Numbered from the stretch's first letter, positions 49,706-62,566 are shown. The stretch: DNA of 64,000 bases from Symbiodinium sp. CCMP2592 (GCA_905221615.1 CAJNDT010006182.1:124001-188000), one strand, 5' to 3'. Notes: generated by a model not told the origin, from the letters alone. A program made the numbers and translations.

Positions 49706-52049
49706 ACCGGTCGTGCTAAGACGGGCAAAGCAGCAGGAATCACGACAGGATGGCCAATAATGGTAGCAGTACCGGTGTTACAGAAATCTGTCCTAAGATC
49801 GCGTCCGGTCCAAACTGCAACATGGGAAAAGTTGGATGGCAAGAAACTGCAGACAAAATGAAGTTCTGCCAAAACAAGAAAGAAACCTCAGACCCTAAGC
49901 CCTCAGTTACATGGCCTCCTCGGTAGCACCCTGCTTCCAGGATATTCTCTCTTGTTCGAAACGTGCACTCTCGGCTCACAGCCTCCACGCGATCGGGCCT
50001 GCTAGGATCGTGTTGATCCCTTCCAGTTGACTCCAAGTCAAACTTAACACATCCCTTCACCTGAGGGTGGCACTCAGAGCTCACATCGCGAAGTGCCCAC
50101 GAAAAATGGGCCCTGATCAGACACAGGCCGGCCACGAAGCCTGCACACACGTCCAGCGCTTCAAAGGCAAGGGTTTAGCTCTTTGGACTTCGAGTTCTGA
50201 ATTGCGGTTGGCGTGCATTCTCAGCGGCCTTCGCTATTGCTGCGCAACCTTTCCAACTTACTCAACGGCATGCATCTTTCAGACTTCGGGGCTGTCCTCA
50301 CGAGATGCTGAACAAACAACAACGTTGCGACTAATGCTGTACTTCATAGTCTCATACGAGAGTTTAGAGAATATGATGATACATGTGCACAAATTTTGAT
50401 GGGAACGCCTGATGGATCAGCGTTTCAAACTCAATGCATTTTATCCAAGGGCGGGATGCATTTCACACATTTCAAAACCTAGACTCACCGAAGACGACTA
50501 GAAACGAAGCCTCGTGTGAGAGATGACAGCATCCAATAGAAAGACGCCACTCAGGATGGCAGTGAGAATGACGTGACCGACTTCGGAGCTTTGACAGCTG
50601 TGGCTAACCTCCATCTGTATTTATTGGTCCCCTGTTGAAAGTATACTTTACCTAAGCAGTGCAGGCGACAAGCGGCCTGCTGGCACCATGAGCAAATTTC
50701 ACGCCATTCTGGGGCGAGCCGCGGCTGACAGCCTGTCACCCTGTCGTGCAACCTCGTCAAAACAGCAACATACTGAAGCTGATCTGCCTAAATGGAGCAA
50801 ACCGCATACGTTCCACACGATGGCATAAATCTCATGTGCGTCTGGAAAACCATACATTAAAAACGAATAGGCATGTATCGGGAGGAATGAGCTCCCAAAA
50901 ACACAGCTACTGCTGTAGCTTGAGCAAGAAGGGCCCGCATTGTGTGGCTCACCGCCTCATCTGAAAACGAAATGCCAACGAACCTTGGAACGGACACACG
51001 CGCTCAAAAACAAAGGAGTCGAGTCGACGCTTGCCCTCCGCTCCCAAGCCGATGAAGGGAAACTCTGTGCACCGAAGACTTTCAAGAGCTTGGAGCCAAC
51101 AGCACAACACCCCTAACTGTTCATTCTCCCAAGACGTGTTGGAAAACAAAAAAATCATACTGAACTGAGAGCTGGTGCTTTTTCCGAACTGAAAATCTGG
51201 TCGTGTACGCCACCTCTGCACAGGCAGTTGGGATTGGAAGAACAGGCAGTACTGTACAGGTCACTTGGCATGGCGTCAGTTCGTTTCTTGCTGCCTTTGT
51301 GCAATGTTGATATTTCTCACTTCCTTGCTCATTGTAGGTGCGAGGCTTTTCGGCAAGCAGCTGGGAGGTCGTGCGACAAGAGAATCGACTGCCGCTGGGC
51401 TGTGACCTCGTGAGGGCGAGATAGAGTGGTGTGGACGGTTCGAAGTCCTGTGTGAGGTCTGAATGTTCGATCCTTTGGACACGTCGCCCACCCCTGCACC
51501 ACGTTGTTCCAATGATTGAGTCCGAAGGTCGAGCTGGCGGAAGGTGGTTTTGAGTGTTTGAAGTCTCGTTGCTCTCTTGAGATAACATGAAGGGACCTCA
51601 AAGGCGGATTCAGATTTCACAATTGAGTAATTAATCATGATTTGACGCTTTACTTGTGTTTGGGATGTCGGGAATGTGTTGGCACGCGAAGTAGCATTGA
51701 ATGGGCTCCTCCATGCATCAAGTTTTGACGTCACAAATCTATGCAAGTCATTTGAACATTCAAGCATCGATCAAGTGGCTTTTAAACAGTTACTCTTTTC
51801 ACCTCCGCGTTGGAAATTCTTCAGCGTCAGATTCAATTAGTGAACTTCGAACGAAAACTTCTTTGTTGCATGCGATTGTCTTTGTGCTTGTGCAACACGT
51901 ACAAACTGTTTTTACTGCATACAGACTTCCACTATGCCACTATGCTATCTTTCGTGGTATTTGGTTGTTTCTAAACGTTCCTAGAAGTGCCTGTGCCACC
52001 GGAACACTCACCGCAATACACAGAGTAGGCGCGTCCCACTACCATTGAC
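49706..52049. other. No gene seen
   Basis: Frames up to 163 codons (minus, 51767-51276) without domain features. Confidence 0.45.
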
Positions 52050-52183
52050 CAAACTAACTAACCAACCAACTAACATCAACTAACTAACTAACTGACTGAG
52101 TGAGTGACTAACAACTACTACTACTACTACTACTACCACCACTACTACTACTACTACTACTACTGCTCCTGCTGCTGCTGCTT

Positions 52184-52222
<39 letters not shown>

Positions 52223-52285
52223 ACGACGACGACGACGACCACTACCACCACCACGACCGCTACCACTACCAAGACCGCTACCACA
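52050..52285. repeat. AACT and ACT microsatellites
   Basis: AACT/ACTG tetranucleotides at 52050-52110, then long ACT, CTG, ACG and CCA triplet runs. Confidence 0.9.
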
Positions 52286-52599
52286 ACCACTGCTATCCCA
52301 GATATCCAAGCCGATTTTTCTTCGCACAATCTCCAAGGCCAAAGAAGTGCAGGCTCAGCACAACTTGCTTGGCCAGTACCCAGGTTCTGGGTTCCAGAGT
52401 AGCACCCTTTTCCCCTTTTGGTTTTAGGGTTCCCTTATTTAAACCCAATAGTATCAAAACTAGTACCTTTATTATAAAGGGTCTCTGCAGGAACCTAGAG
52501 CCCGAAACCCCTCAACCCCAATGTAGACGCCGGCAGAATTACCGATATTATGGTTCAGATTCCTAATTGTAATTGTACTACAAAGGGGCCCAAAACCCG

Positions 52600-52790
52600 G
52601 GTCAGTGCTGCCTCCGGCGGAAGCCCATCATGGAGGGCTCCGCCCTGGGCAGGCCAGGAGGCGGCCCGGCCGTAAACAGCCCAGCCTTGGGATGCGCCGC
52701 TGGCCCGGCCTGCGCTGGCCCGGCCTGCGGCAGCGCTGGCGCGGCCTGGGCCCCGGCCTGCACCGGCCCAGCCTGACTTTCAGGCAATAG
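52600..52790. repeat. GC-rich CCGGCCTG-type tandem words
   Basis: GGCCCGGCCTGCG-like words recur at short spacing (52663-52775), giving an Ala/Gly/Pro-rich frame in every phase. No gene inferred. Confidence 0.6.
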
Positions 52791-52814
52791 ATGTAGTGAT
52801 GATCGTCGACCTCG

Positions 52815-52930
52815 CACTAATAGTAGTAACAGTAGTAGCAGTGACAGTAATTAGTAGTAGAAGGAGGAGGGAGTAGTAGGAGCACTAGCAGAAGCAGCAG
52901 GAGTAGTGGTAGGCGTCGTCGCAGTAGGTA
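52815..52930. repeat. GTA trinucleotide microsatellite
   Basis: TAGTAG and CAGTAG triplets. Confidence 0.8.
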
Positions 52931-53803
52931 CAGCCAACGGCACAGAGCAGCATGCAATTAGCAGTCGGAGTGCGCAAATGAACGAAAACGACTGAAGCCC
53001 GTGCCAGGAAGTCGGCCGCCTGGCCGAAGGGCAAAATACAACAAAACTGGCCAAAGTTCCCTTAAGGTGGGCTTCCGGAGTTCAGTGTTCAGGGGTTAAG
53101 GTTTAAGGGTCGTGCGAAAGATGGTCACTCGACCCCTTCGTGAGAGTTGTTCCAGCAGGACCCTGAATACCCCAACACCTTCAAAAGTACACCCCAAAAC
53201 CACCAAAAAAAACCTGACTGAGCGTTGGAGGCACTCAGGGTATCAGGATACATAGGGTCGGGTCTAGAATCCAGATCTTTTGAACGAGACTAGACATGTA
53301 TGACAAAAAGGCATAATCTCCTTGCTGTGGCCGCTCAAAACCAGTTCCTGAAGTTCAAAGCTCCAGCCATCGTGCAGGTACTAGTTACAACGCCGTCAGG
53401 AAGAACCAAACCCCCACCTCAACCAATGCTTTTCCTGAAGACATTCAAAGTCCCGCCTCTGCCGGAAGAGGGGACCCGAGCCCCTATGCCGCGAAAAACC
53501 CCCGCTGAAAATGCATGGGCGAGGCGAGTGCAAAAACCAAGGTTCTCAGCAACAAGGCGCTCAAAAGATGGCTCATGTGATGCAAGGACACTGCAAATGC
53601 AGAAGGCTTTTCAGCCTCATAGAAGCCGGATGCACTCACGGTCGGAGCTTGCAGAGCGAAAGGCGCCGCCAAATTGACAGCAAAATGCAGCGTCCCTCAT
53701 AGCCACCGAAAGCACGTGACTGCAAGCAAGGCTCAAGCTCACAATCACATAAGTCAAAAGGACAAGCAAAATGCTTCGTGTAGCAACCGAAAGCAGTTGC
53801 AAA
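52931..53803. other. No gene seen
   Basis: Nothing supported downstream of the 239-aa ORF on its strand. Confidence 0.45.
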
Positions 53804-54523
53804 TCAGCGCCTCCGTCTGCGACCGACGGCCATACTCCGACCAAAGCGGCCTGCTCGCAGAAGGCGAAGAACACGAGTCATGTTGTCGGCCACGGCATCC
53901 TCAATGGTGCTTTCGAAGGAAGCACATGTACCACATGAACGGAGGCGTATCTCGATCGCCTCCACCTGCCAGGCATCAAGAGGGGACCCGCAAGTTTGAG
54001 CCGCCGCATTGGTGAGTGCCGTCATGGTATCGCGCCCAGACCAAGATACACAAGACTCGTGAGCACCATCACGCACCACGCGGATCCAGCCCTGCTGCTC
54101 GCAGGTCCAAGGCAGAGGCGTGCCCATGTTCTGTAGCGATCGGCCGAAGGCGACCGCATCGGCGGTGAAAGCCTCAGGCTCGCACTGCACATCCACCAGC
54201 TCGGGAAGTTCCTCAGAAGAGATCCTGGCAGCGGTGATGTCAGCCCGACGAACGGAGTCAGTGTCGCTCACAGACAGGTCCACATCGCCCCAGGCAGGTG
54301 GGTCATCGTCGCTGAGAGGCATCACATCAGAAAGAAAGCCAGCCACGGGGGCTTCCAGCTGCCTTAGTCGCCTCCACAATTCCTCGTCAAAACTCCATGC
54401 CATAGCCGGGTCATCACCACCAGAGGCGCTGTTGAAGCGGCTCATAGCACGAGCCAGCGACTGAGCCAATGCCTCCTGGCGAACCAAAGCCAGCTCCATT
54501 GACAGATAGGGAAGAGCGGCCAT
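53804..54523 (-). CDS. Intact 239-aa protein of unknown function
   Basis: The ATG follows an in-frame TGA by two codons, and the frame ends at TGA, so the ORF is complete without splicing. Codon choice is even and protein-like, with Ala, Glu, Asp, Leu and Val prominent and few rare residues. The N-terminal 45 residues look helical (MAALPYLSMELALVRQEALA onward). A central acidic region holds LSDDDPPAWGDVDLSVSDTD and EELPELVDVQCEPEA. A Trp/Cys part follows (GTPLPWTCEQQGWIRVV), then DAWQVEAIEIRLRSCGTCAS and an Arg-rich tail ending RRRRR. There is no signal peptide or membrane segment. I do not recognise the family. The acidic core with a basic tail would suit a nucleic-acid-associated or mobile-element protein, but that is a guess. 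It is the clearest stand-alone ORF in the right half. Confidence 0.6.
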   Translation of the reverse strand: MAALPYLSMELALVRQEALAQSLARAMSRFNSASGGDDPAMAWSFDEELWRRLRQLEAPVAGFLSDVMPLSDDDPPAWGDVDLSVSDTDSVRRADITAARISSEELPELVDVQCEPEAFTADAVAFGRSLQNMGTPLPWTCEQQGWIRVVRDGAHESCVSWSGRDTMTALTNAAAQTCGSPLDAWQVEAIEIRLRSCGTCASFESTIEDAVADNMTRVLRLLRAGRFGRSMAVGRRRRR

Positions 54524-57119
54524 GTCAGCAGCTCAAGTCTAAAGCACTGGCTTAGGGGCCCGCAACCTGCTAGACGCTGCTAGAGGCGTAGAGGGCCCAG
54601 ACGAAGAAAACAAGGCCTGCAGCCAAACTTTGCCGTGAACAAGTTCGTGTTTTCTTCAATCGAAAAGCAAGCAAGAAATTCAAGAAGACATGTAAATTGA
54701 ATGAGTGTGAAAACAGTTCGCTTCATGCACGCGTGCGTGTGCGCGCGTGCAGTTTCGCTGTCGCCCGAGACAATGCCATCGCAAGCGAATGCACGCATAA
54801 TCGGAACCAGGGTATGTACTGGTACGCGGGAAGATTCAATAATGGTCACTAATTCTTGGGGCCTCTTTGTTAAACACTTGACCCTGAAACCCAAAATCCT
54901 TGCCCCTGAGCCGGAAAGCACGAGAGCCCCAACCCCAACACGTAAACGGCTAACTACGGGGCTCAGAGTTTGGGGTATCAGACCCTCAGTTCCCTGAGAA
55001 GAACAGTACACTGCTCGCTGGACTCTCAAATCTCAAGCAGTGCTTTCACACAAGTGGTTTTACAACTCCATATGCAGTAACTACGATGACGAAATTCACA
55101 GCCAGTCCTGGCGAATGCGCTCGGTCCTCTCGCCCTGATCCTGAGGCTCCTAGGCAGGATGGTAGAAGCTGGGTTGAGAGAGTTTTCTACACGTTCGCAT
55201 CAGCACATGTGCGATTGCTTGGAAAGCCCCACTATCTTTCGACATTTCTTAGGCTTCGGATCTCTAGTAAGTTGTACGGCCAATCCCAGAGACTCGATTT
55301 TGGAATCGCGGGTGTTTGGCATCTCTTGGTTCCTCATTCTCTAGTTACTCTAGTTGTCCAGTATCCCGGACGAACTAAAGGTTAAAATTTGGTAGCTATA
55401 TAGGAGTCGAAGCATCCCGAAAAGGTTCAAGGTCACCTACTCTACTACTGAGATTTCTGTGAAGCTCCTTGTCAGCGCCAGCGTTCACGGAGTTGGCGCT
55501 TTCCGGGGGCATGGCGCTCTCCTGCACAAGGGCTTGGATCTGAGCTGCAGAAGCATGGGCACATACGATCATCGCGATAGCAACAATGAGTCGGGACGTC
55601 CTCCAACTTTGCGATCATGTTCGTGACCCGCAGGTTCTGCACGGCCCTAGACACTCTAAGAAACGCAAAACTTCAACTTCAAATCTACACCAAACCTTTG
55701 TCCTGAACCCCAAGCCCCAATACCCTTACGACTCGAGGACCCCTCCAAAACCACCTAATGCGACGGAAAGCGGCAGGCCTGCTGGGGCAAAGATCGGGCA
55801 GGGGGCTGCGCAGACATGGCGTGGACGGGATCACAGCAAGTTGATGTCGCACCACCGGGCGCAGGGGACCTGCAAGACAAGGCCCATAGGAAGTTGAAGC
55901 CGTTTCACCGATGTGAGATCGACATGGGGTCTCAGACCAGTCTCTCTTGGTGCCCGGCGAGGCAGATGCAGAGCTGGAGGTTGTCGTAGTAGAGACTGGG
56001 TCAGAGGCACGCGCTGCGACTCCCGGATAATCAATTCAACAGGCCACCACCCGTCGGCGAATCTGATGGCACACTCACCAATCGTGGAAAATGGGCCCCA
56101 AGCAGTGGCACTCAGTTCTCTTCATGTTACACCATCGCCTACGATGCCTGCCAGTCCCCTGCTGCAGCCAGGGAGCTCAGATGTTTTGGAGAGTCCTCGC
56201 ATGGTTTGTTTCGGTTGAGGTAGAAATGTTGAGCAAAGGAACTTGGGACAGATGGCAGCCCCGAGGCTGCCACTGGCTTCTTGCAGACCGGCTGTCCAGC
56301 ACCAGTTTTCGGGACCGCCTGCTTCGGAATTGAAACTGCAGGACACGACTTGTGGCCTCTGAACCCTGGGAGTCCATCAAGCGAACCACCCTGTAACGTG
56401 CTCTGAATATTTTCAGCTCGTCTTGGTAGGCAGTTCAGACGTTGTTCATGATCCAGAGCCGCAAGACGTGATCCGACACACGAGAATGCCAAGAGCTTTG
56501 CATGCAGGGATGGAGCCGGGTAGGGTTTGCGGATTTTCGGGCTTTGGCTTTTCTACGCGAGGTCACGAGAGCACACGCTCTGGAGTGCAAGCTAGGCAGT
56601 CTGATCTATTACGAAAATGCCCTGAGCACTGAGCCTTACCCTTTGCAGGCCTGAACCTGACACCATTAACCGCTTCGGACTTACTGCCTCCATGTCAGGG
56701 ATGTAAATGTAAAGGGACAGTTGTCCGGACGAACTTTAGCGCTCGAGCCAAAACTCCAATCGAAGGAACAGCTCGGAACAACAACTGTGCAACACAGTCA
56801 CTGCATCTGCATTTGGCAGCAAGTCAGTCACCCGTGATCCCCTCAGGTGCACGCCGTCATGCCGCTTGGCCGTGCAATTTTTGCGTCTGAGCCGAGATCG
56901 TGCAGCTTCCGGAATTCAGCGGAGCCACGCAGTCAACATCGGGCAGAGGGAGCATTGGCATAATCGCAGGCGAATGGAAGCGGCACATGTGCCACTGCCA
57001 GGGCGTGGGACTTGGCGATGATGCCCTCGATGTTGGTCAAGGCCTGCAGTATCCCCAATGCTTGCAGGAGATGTCACAGCCGCCATGGCAAGTTGACGCT
57101 GAAACGGCAAGATCTGGAA
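54524..57119. other. No gene seen
   Basis: Short overlapping frames only. A brief GCGTGCGTGTGCGCGCG run is at 54730-54750. Confidence 0.45.
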
Positions 57120-57500
57120 GTTGTTTGGTACGCAGGCAGAGGCAGCTCTGCCCCTCCATCCGCAATCCTACAGTTGCATGGCTGCGGCCTGCCGCTTCTC
57201 AATCTCCGCGCAGATCTTCGGGCGACGCTCTGCCGGGAGCTCCAGCCGGTCCTCCGACAGTTGCCATTCAGGCACGAAGACGGATACAGCCTTGTCGGGT
57301 ATTTGGGAGAAAACACCGTCGCAGACTCTTACCAGTGCTGACAGTCTTACAGAGGGCCACAACCCGAGCCAGTGTCGGGGAAGATCAAAGACCGGTCCAG
57401 AGCAAACAACAGATAAGACCACACGAACCCCAACCGTGATGTCAACGAGCTGCTGGAGGTCTTGACGCTTTCGCACGCAGGACGTGGAAATGTACCTTGG
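57120..57500 (-). repeat. Diverged duplicate segment, copy A
   Basis: It shares many words in the same order with copy B at 60610-60990, including GCAGACTCTTAC, ATAAGACCAC and GATGTCAACGA. On the minus strand copy A is open as an ORF (57518-57168) containing SALVRVCDGVFSQIPDKAV, then EWQLSEDRLELP and PKICAEIEK. Conservation at the protein level between copies suggests a former exon; the family is unknown. Confidence 0.6.
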
Positions 57501-60500
57501 GAAGTCTGCATGAGGCACAGATCTCAGATCTCTCCTATCTCAGGCCTGGACCTCAGCCACAAGGTGTCGGCTCCTTCTCCTCTGGGAAGCAGATCTCCAT
57601 GCTCCAGAAGACAGAATTGTCTTGCACGCGAAGCGCGCGAAACAACCCTGCCTTTGTGCAGACTGCGCCTCTCGGTGCCGGTCGAAATCCAGACATCCAC
57701 AAGCTTGGGTTCAAGGTCAGAGCGGCTGCTTTTGTCCCGGCTTCCCAAGCACTCACGAACTAACCGTCCCCAATCGATTTCCCTACATGTCACCCAGCTC
57801 GAGTAAACAGGCTTCTCGCCGGCTCTGTGCAGAATGTACAAATGCAGTTCTTCAGATGCTTCTGCTTTTGAAGATTTTCAGACTAAGACGTGGTCAACTC
57901 GTGCTACCCGTTCCAAGGCTCAACGAGGGCAAGGTTGGCTTTTGGCACGCTTTGCGGAGCGTGGCATGCACGGCCTGTTCATTTCACAAGCTTGTAAATT
58001 GCGACGACTTTAGGTGGGCAGCAGGAGGTCGTGCAGACCACTGAGTCACGCTTTTGCAAGTGCGTTTCAGACTCCTCCCCGAAGCTAAGTTTCCTTTGCT
58101 TGTGCAGTGTCACTTCGGCCAGGTGCGCCAGCCCCCGAGTGATTTGTGTGTTTGGCGCCGCCAGGATCCGGCCTCAGTTGCGCGGGAAGACCTGAAAAGT
58201 CGCCTCCGGTAGTTACTTGACACTCCCCGTCATCGCGATATCGCCAGCGACCGGCCAGGCGCCACCATGCCCCCCGCCGCCGCAACCGCCGCCCCCACCG
58301 TACTATCGCCCGCCTTCATCGTCATCTTATCACGATCCTCCGAGTCCTCTTCCTCATCCTAGGGTTTTGGGACCACACGTCGACAAACGGCAATGCCAGG
58401 AAAAGATGAGGGAGCAAACTGTGAGTCCAAAGATGCGGGAGAAAACTTGCAAGCCACACCTGCACAGCCCATCACGTGGTGAGGATCTGCTGAACATCAT
58501 GGGCTTGCAAGACCCTCCCTGCCGAATCCTTAGTTTTTCCTCAACATCAAGACGGTATCGTTTGGGGGGCAGCAGAGGGGCAGCAGAGGAAACGTGCACA
58601 CTTGCAGAGTCTTTCAAAGTCTCGCTCTTTGTCGAGCATGTTGACCTACCTGTGTGCCAAGTACCAACCTGGCGGGTATCTACTCTTTGTTGGTCTGCCC
58701 GCCAGGATTGAGTTGCGCAGGTCCCTGTGAGAGCTGACGCATGTGCCCTCCGGATCTTTATGCGAACACTATGACAGCTCTCCAGTTCAGATTGAGAGCG
58801 AACATACCTTTGGTCAACAGTGCGAACCTCGTGATGATGTGGCCGGCTCGTGCCTTTGAGGAAACTCTTGTGACCTGAACTGCGGAAGCCATATACGTGC
58901 ACGAACTTCTGGAAAGATGCTGCTACTGCAATCGGCGTTGCAGGATGTCAATGTGCTACACGCACTGACGCACGTGAGCTCGGAGCGAGCGCACAAAACT
59001 TTGTCACGATTCTCGTCTTGGTTATCCACTCAGCGGTGTCTCTAGTCAGGCGCGGGACAGGTTGCTGCCCCGAAGCGTTCGCCAGCGTTCGCGAGTGGTT
59101 CAGAGTTCCGTCTTGAATGGCGTCGCCTCGCATGCTCGTGCCCTGACAGAGACTTAGACAGTGTTTGCGTTGCGGCAGACGATCCGAGTCCCTTCTCGCG
59201 CGGTTCTTTGTGGGACGGCGTAGAACGACCTCTCTAAGTCGTGTTCGAGGTTCGAAAGCCCGGGACTCCAAAGCCGGGCAGGCAGACAGGCTCTCATCAA
59301 GTTCCTGCGAGTCCTATGCAAAGCGACGTGACGCCGCATTCGTGTTCGCGGCGCCTATGGCTCCTGACGCCCGACAAGCTTCTTGAGGACCACGCAGCAT
59401 GCACCCAAAAGCAACAACACCGAAACGCGCTGTTCTTTCCCTGGTGGTTCTAATCCATCGGTTTTCAAAGATAGTTTTTGGCCTTGGCGATTTCTAGTCC
59501 AGAATGCGCTGCACTGCCGGTTCCGTGACATGCCATGCCACAAGACGCTTGCTTTCGCACTCCAGCTTCTGTCCCACCTCGCTTGGTGGCTTGCGGTCGC
59601 ATGAGATCTTAGTTCCACGGCTTCTTCGGGCTCGCATTCCGAAACCCTTGAATGCGCACACGTCTTGCTTGCGAAGATGGGTGGCTCTGCGCTTCTGTAA
59701 GGAAAGCTGATATTGAGTTCTATTTGCAGCAGATCTCTGCCAGGGTTTGCGGGTTTGCCTTCATGTGTTAAGTGTCAGACACACAGCCGGAGCGATGTGC
59801 GGAGTGCTTTCTACGATGGCTTGATGCCGAGGGAGCAGAGCGAAACTCGAGGTTTGAGCCTTGGGTGCCGGCGAAGCCGTGCAGAGAGTCACAGCCTCCT
59901 GCGAGGAGCTGGAGCCCGGGTGGAAGATGATGTTCGAGTGCCTCGGTGCATCGGGGGAGGAGAGCTCCACCGGCTTCAACGACGGCTGCCGGGCTCTCAA
60001 CACAAGGTATCCTGAGAGGATTCGTTAGGAAATGGCCTGGTGCAGGACTGGTTGGGTCCCGGAGCCCAACTACACGAAGGAAGTTGAGTCTGGTCATGGA
60101 AGCCCGAAGACGAGCCAGGATCGCAATGCTGGGGCGGCTTTGAGCACGTTCTTCGCTGCAACCACCCGATTCCAGGATCCACCAGACGAACCACACTGTG
60201 CTCGGTGTGGGCAAGGATCAGGTCGAGTTCATCAAGAAGTGCTCCGATGCACTGAAGGCCGTCTGCATGCCGCATACCTTTCCCCTCCCCCAGCAACTGT
60301 TGCATAATGCAGCTGTTGCGTAACCGTCCGTGTCCTGAAACACGATGATCTAGTCAGCATCCGCAAGGGTCGATAGGGTCTCTGCGTAATGCACTTGTGG
60401 TGCGCTGCCTTCAGGCTTGGCACTTGGAAGCTTGGGGTGTCAGACGTTGGGGTTAAAGGTAGGCGCTCCGACTCTCACGATGCTCGAACGGATCGGAGTA

Positions 60501-60609
60501 AGCTCCGACAGCAGAAGGTTATCATGGAAGTCCTTGACAAATGCACGATCACAGATGCAGGTTGTTCTAATTGGGAGTGGGCGAACGCACACCTTGTGAG
60601 AAGTGTGAA
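57501..60609. other. No gene seen
   Basis: The longest frame (minus, 58902-58354, 182 codons) has no recognisable domain. Nothing else supported. Confidence 0.4.
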
Positions 60610-60990
60610 CTTATTTTGTGCGCATCCGAAAGCCGACCATCCACGATCCAACAGTTTGCAAAGCTGTTGCCTCCAGCTTCTCTACCTTTGGGCAAATCTC
60701 CAGGCGACCGTCGGGATCTTCAGTTCGTCCTCAGACAATTGGCATTCAAGCACGGATAGAACCTGGTCGGGTTGTTGGTGGAACATTCCGCTGCAGACTC
60801 TTACAAGTGTCGAAACCGGGCCATATCTCGAAGTGGAGAGCAGCAAAACATAAGACCACTCGAATCCCAGCATAATGCAGCCATGCATCCATGATGTCAA
60901 CGACCTCCGGGAGGTCTCGACCCTCTGCACGAAGGACACGAAGCTCTGTTCGCAATTCTGCGTCGTGCACAGATCTCTCCTGCACGTGCT
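60610..60990 (-). repeat. Diverged duplicate segment, copy B
   Basis: Direct-orientation relative of copy A about 3.48 kb away. On the minus strand it encodes STLVRVCSGMFHQQPDQVL and CQLSEDELKIP. The part matching PKICAEIEK of copy A (here ICPKVEKLEATA) is in a different frame, so copy B is broken. Confidence 0.6.
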
Positions 60991-61026
60991 TCAGCCCTGG
61001 ACAGCACCCGCAAGGAAACTACGATC

Positions 61027-61743
61027 TTGAACCTCAGCACTTCCCATCCATTCGCCTCGGCGAGTTCCTACTCGGATTCCTTTCTTTTCCCCAGTCGTTC
61101 CTCCAAGCGGTGGAGTCGGCTGCCTGCGCTCCCCACTTTCCAGCTGCCCAAGAAGCGCATCCTTGCTCTTCATCCAGTGACTAAACGCAGCAATCCTTTG
61201 GATCCTTTCTGGAGGCACTGGCGCTTGCCTGCGACATTGATCCTAGCGGAGTTGCACACCTTGGCCGCCCCAATGGAACAAACATTTTGCCGCCACATCG
61301 ACTCCTGTGTGGACACATATCGGCCATCTGGCCGCCTAGACACAAGGACGCAGCTCGTTTTGCATCTTGGGGTGCGCGTAATCTTCCAAAACTTTCTCTC
61401 TATGCTGCGTCTTGGTCTGCATGGACGCTGTGTTGGAGCAAACTGTGTTTTGGACAGCACAGCAGCATTCAGCGCTCATCGCGGTCGTACGTATCGCCTC
61501 CAACCTCTTAGCCGATGCTCCAGATTGGCTGCGCCCGCTCGTTGTTGTGCGGAGGGTCTCTTTGGCACTTTCGCGATGGCTGCCTTTGGCCGCTGCTTAC
61601 TCTTGCAGTGGAGAGTGGAGAGGAGGACCTTGGCTGCGCTTTCCGGTTGTTGTGGCGCAATTTCGTCATCTGGTGTGACGGACCCGCAAAAGCTGGTCGA
61701 GTCGTCTCTGACCGACAATGCTTTCTTGTTGGAGCCGCTGTAA
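61027..61743 (+). other. 238-codon ORF, weak coding evidence
   Basis: Open on the plus strand from ATG to TAA. Another plus frame (61412-61678) has equal or better protein character in its middle (SALIAVVRIASNLLADAPDW), so this may be a frame-shifted relic and not one gene. No family recognised. Confidence 0.25.
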
Positions 61744-62107
61744 CCGACGACATACGTCGTTGAGGTTCTTCTCTCTCCTTGTTGCTCCTAGGTGCACGCT
61801 CTACTTGGACGACCCATTCTTGGGACCTCAAGGCGTTCCTCCGCTTGCGCTGCACTGGGTTTCGACACACAACAAGTTTTTCCCACGGTCATCCTGCCCG
61901 GCAGCGTGCTATGGCAGCTCGCTCGTCAGCAAAAGCGGTGAGAGCGCCGCGGCACTCGCCATGGTATCTTCCAGCGCGTCGACAGGAGCCCTCACACTGG
62001 GCATATTCCAGTGGCTATGGAAGCTTGAGAAGAGTGGGCCGGACATTGCACTGTGGTCCAAGGGTGCTAATGCCGCTGTGACAAGAAGACATGCTGAACA
62101 GGATTGA
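61718..62107 (+). pseudogene. Possible retroelement-like fragment with YLDD
   Basis: After a plausible acceptor (TTGTTGCTCCTAG near 61791) the frame encodes CTLYLDDPFLGPQG, then ALAMVSSSASTGALTLGIFQ and LWKLEKSGPDIALW. YLDD resembles the active-site box of reverse transcriptases, but no other transcriptase motif is visible, and short matches of this sort arise by chance. Confidence 0.2.
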
Positions 62108-62149
62108 TGCAAGCAGTCATGCAACTCACAACATCACACACCTACATAG

Positions 62150-62545
62150 GTTTTTGGGAGAGTGTTCAAACCCAAGGTTTGGAACTTAGAGTTCCGAACC
62201 CAGGGTTCTGGAACTCCGAACTAAGAGTTCGAAGCCTCGAACTCGAACCCAGGGTTCGAACATCGAAGTTCCCTCCGAACTCTGGGTTCGAACTTTGAGT
62301 TGAACTCCAAGTTGAACTCAACTCCGAACTTCTTGAACTCGAGTTGAACCTGGAGTTGAACTCTGAAGGTGAAGAGTTTGAACCCAGGGTTTGAACATAG
62401 AGTTTCCGAACCCAGAGTTCGAACATAGAGTTTCCGAACCCAGGGTTCGAACTCTGGCGGCCCTAAAGAGTTGAAACCCAGGTTTCGACATAGAGTTTAA
62501 ACATGGAGTTTCCGAACCCAGAGTTCGAATTCTTGTATCATTGCT
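62150..62545. repeat. GTTC/GAAC inverted-repeat tract
   Basis: Dozens of GAAC and GTTC words form small hairpins such as GAACCCAGGGTTC and GTTCGAAC. At about 62398-62456 they become a direct tandem with a period near 28 bp (CATAGAGTTTCCGAACCCAG plus GTTCGAA). A further short patch is at 62738-62785. The tract could extrude cruciforms. It lies just upstream of the right-edge gene. Confidence 0.85.
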
Positions 62546-62566
62546 TCTTGTTCTCTCATTTTATTT

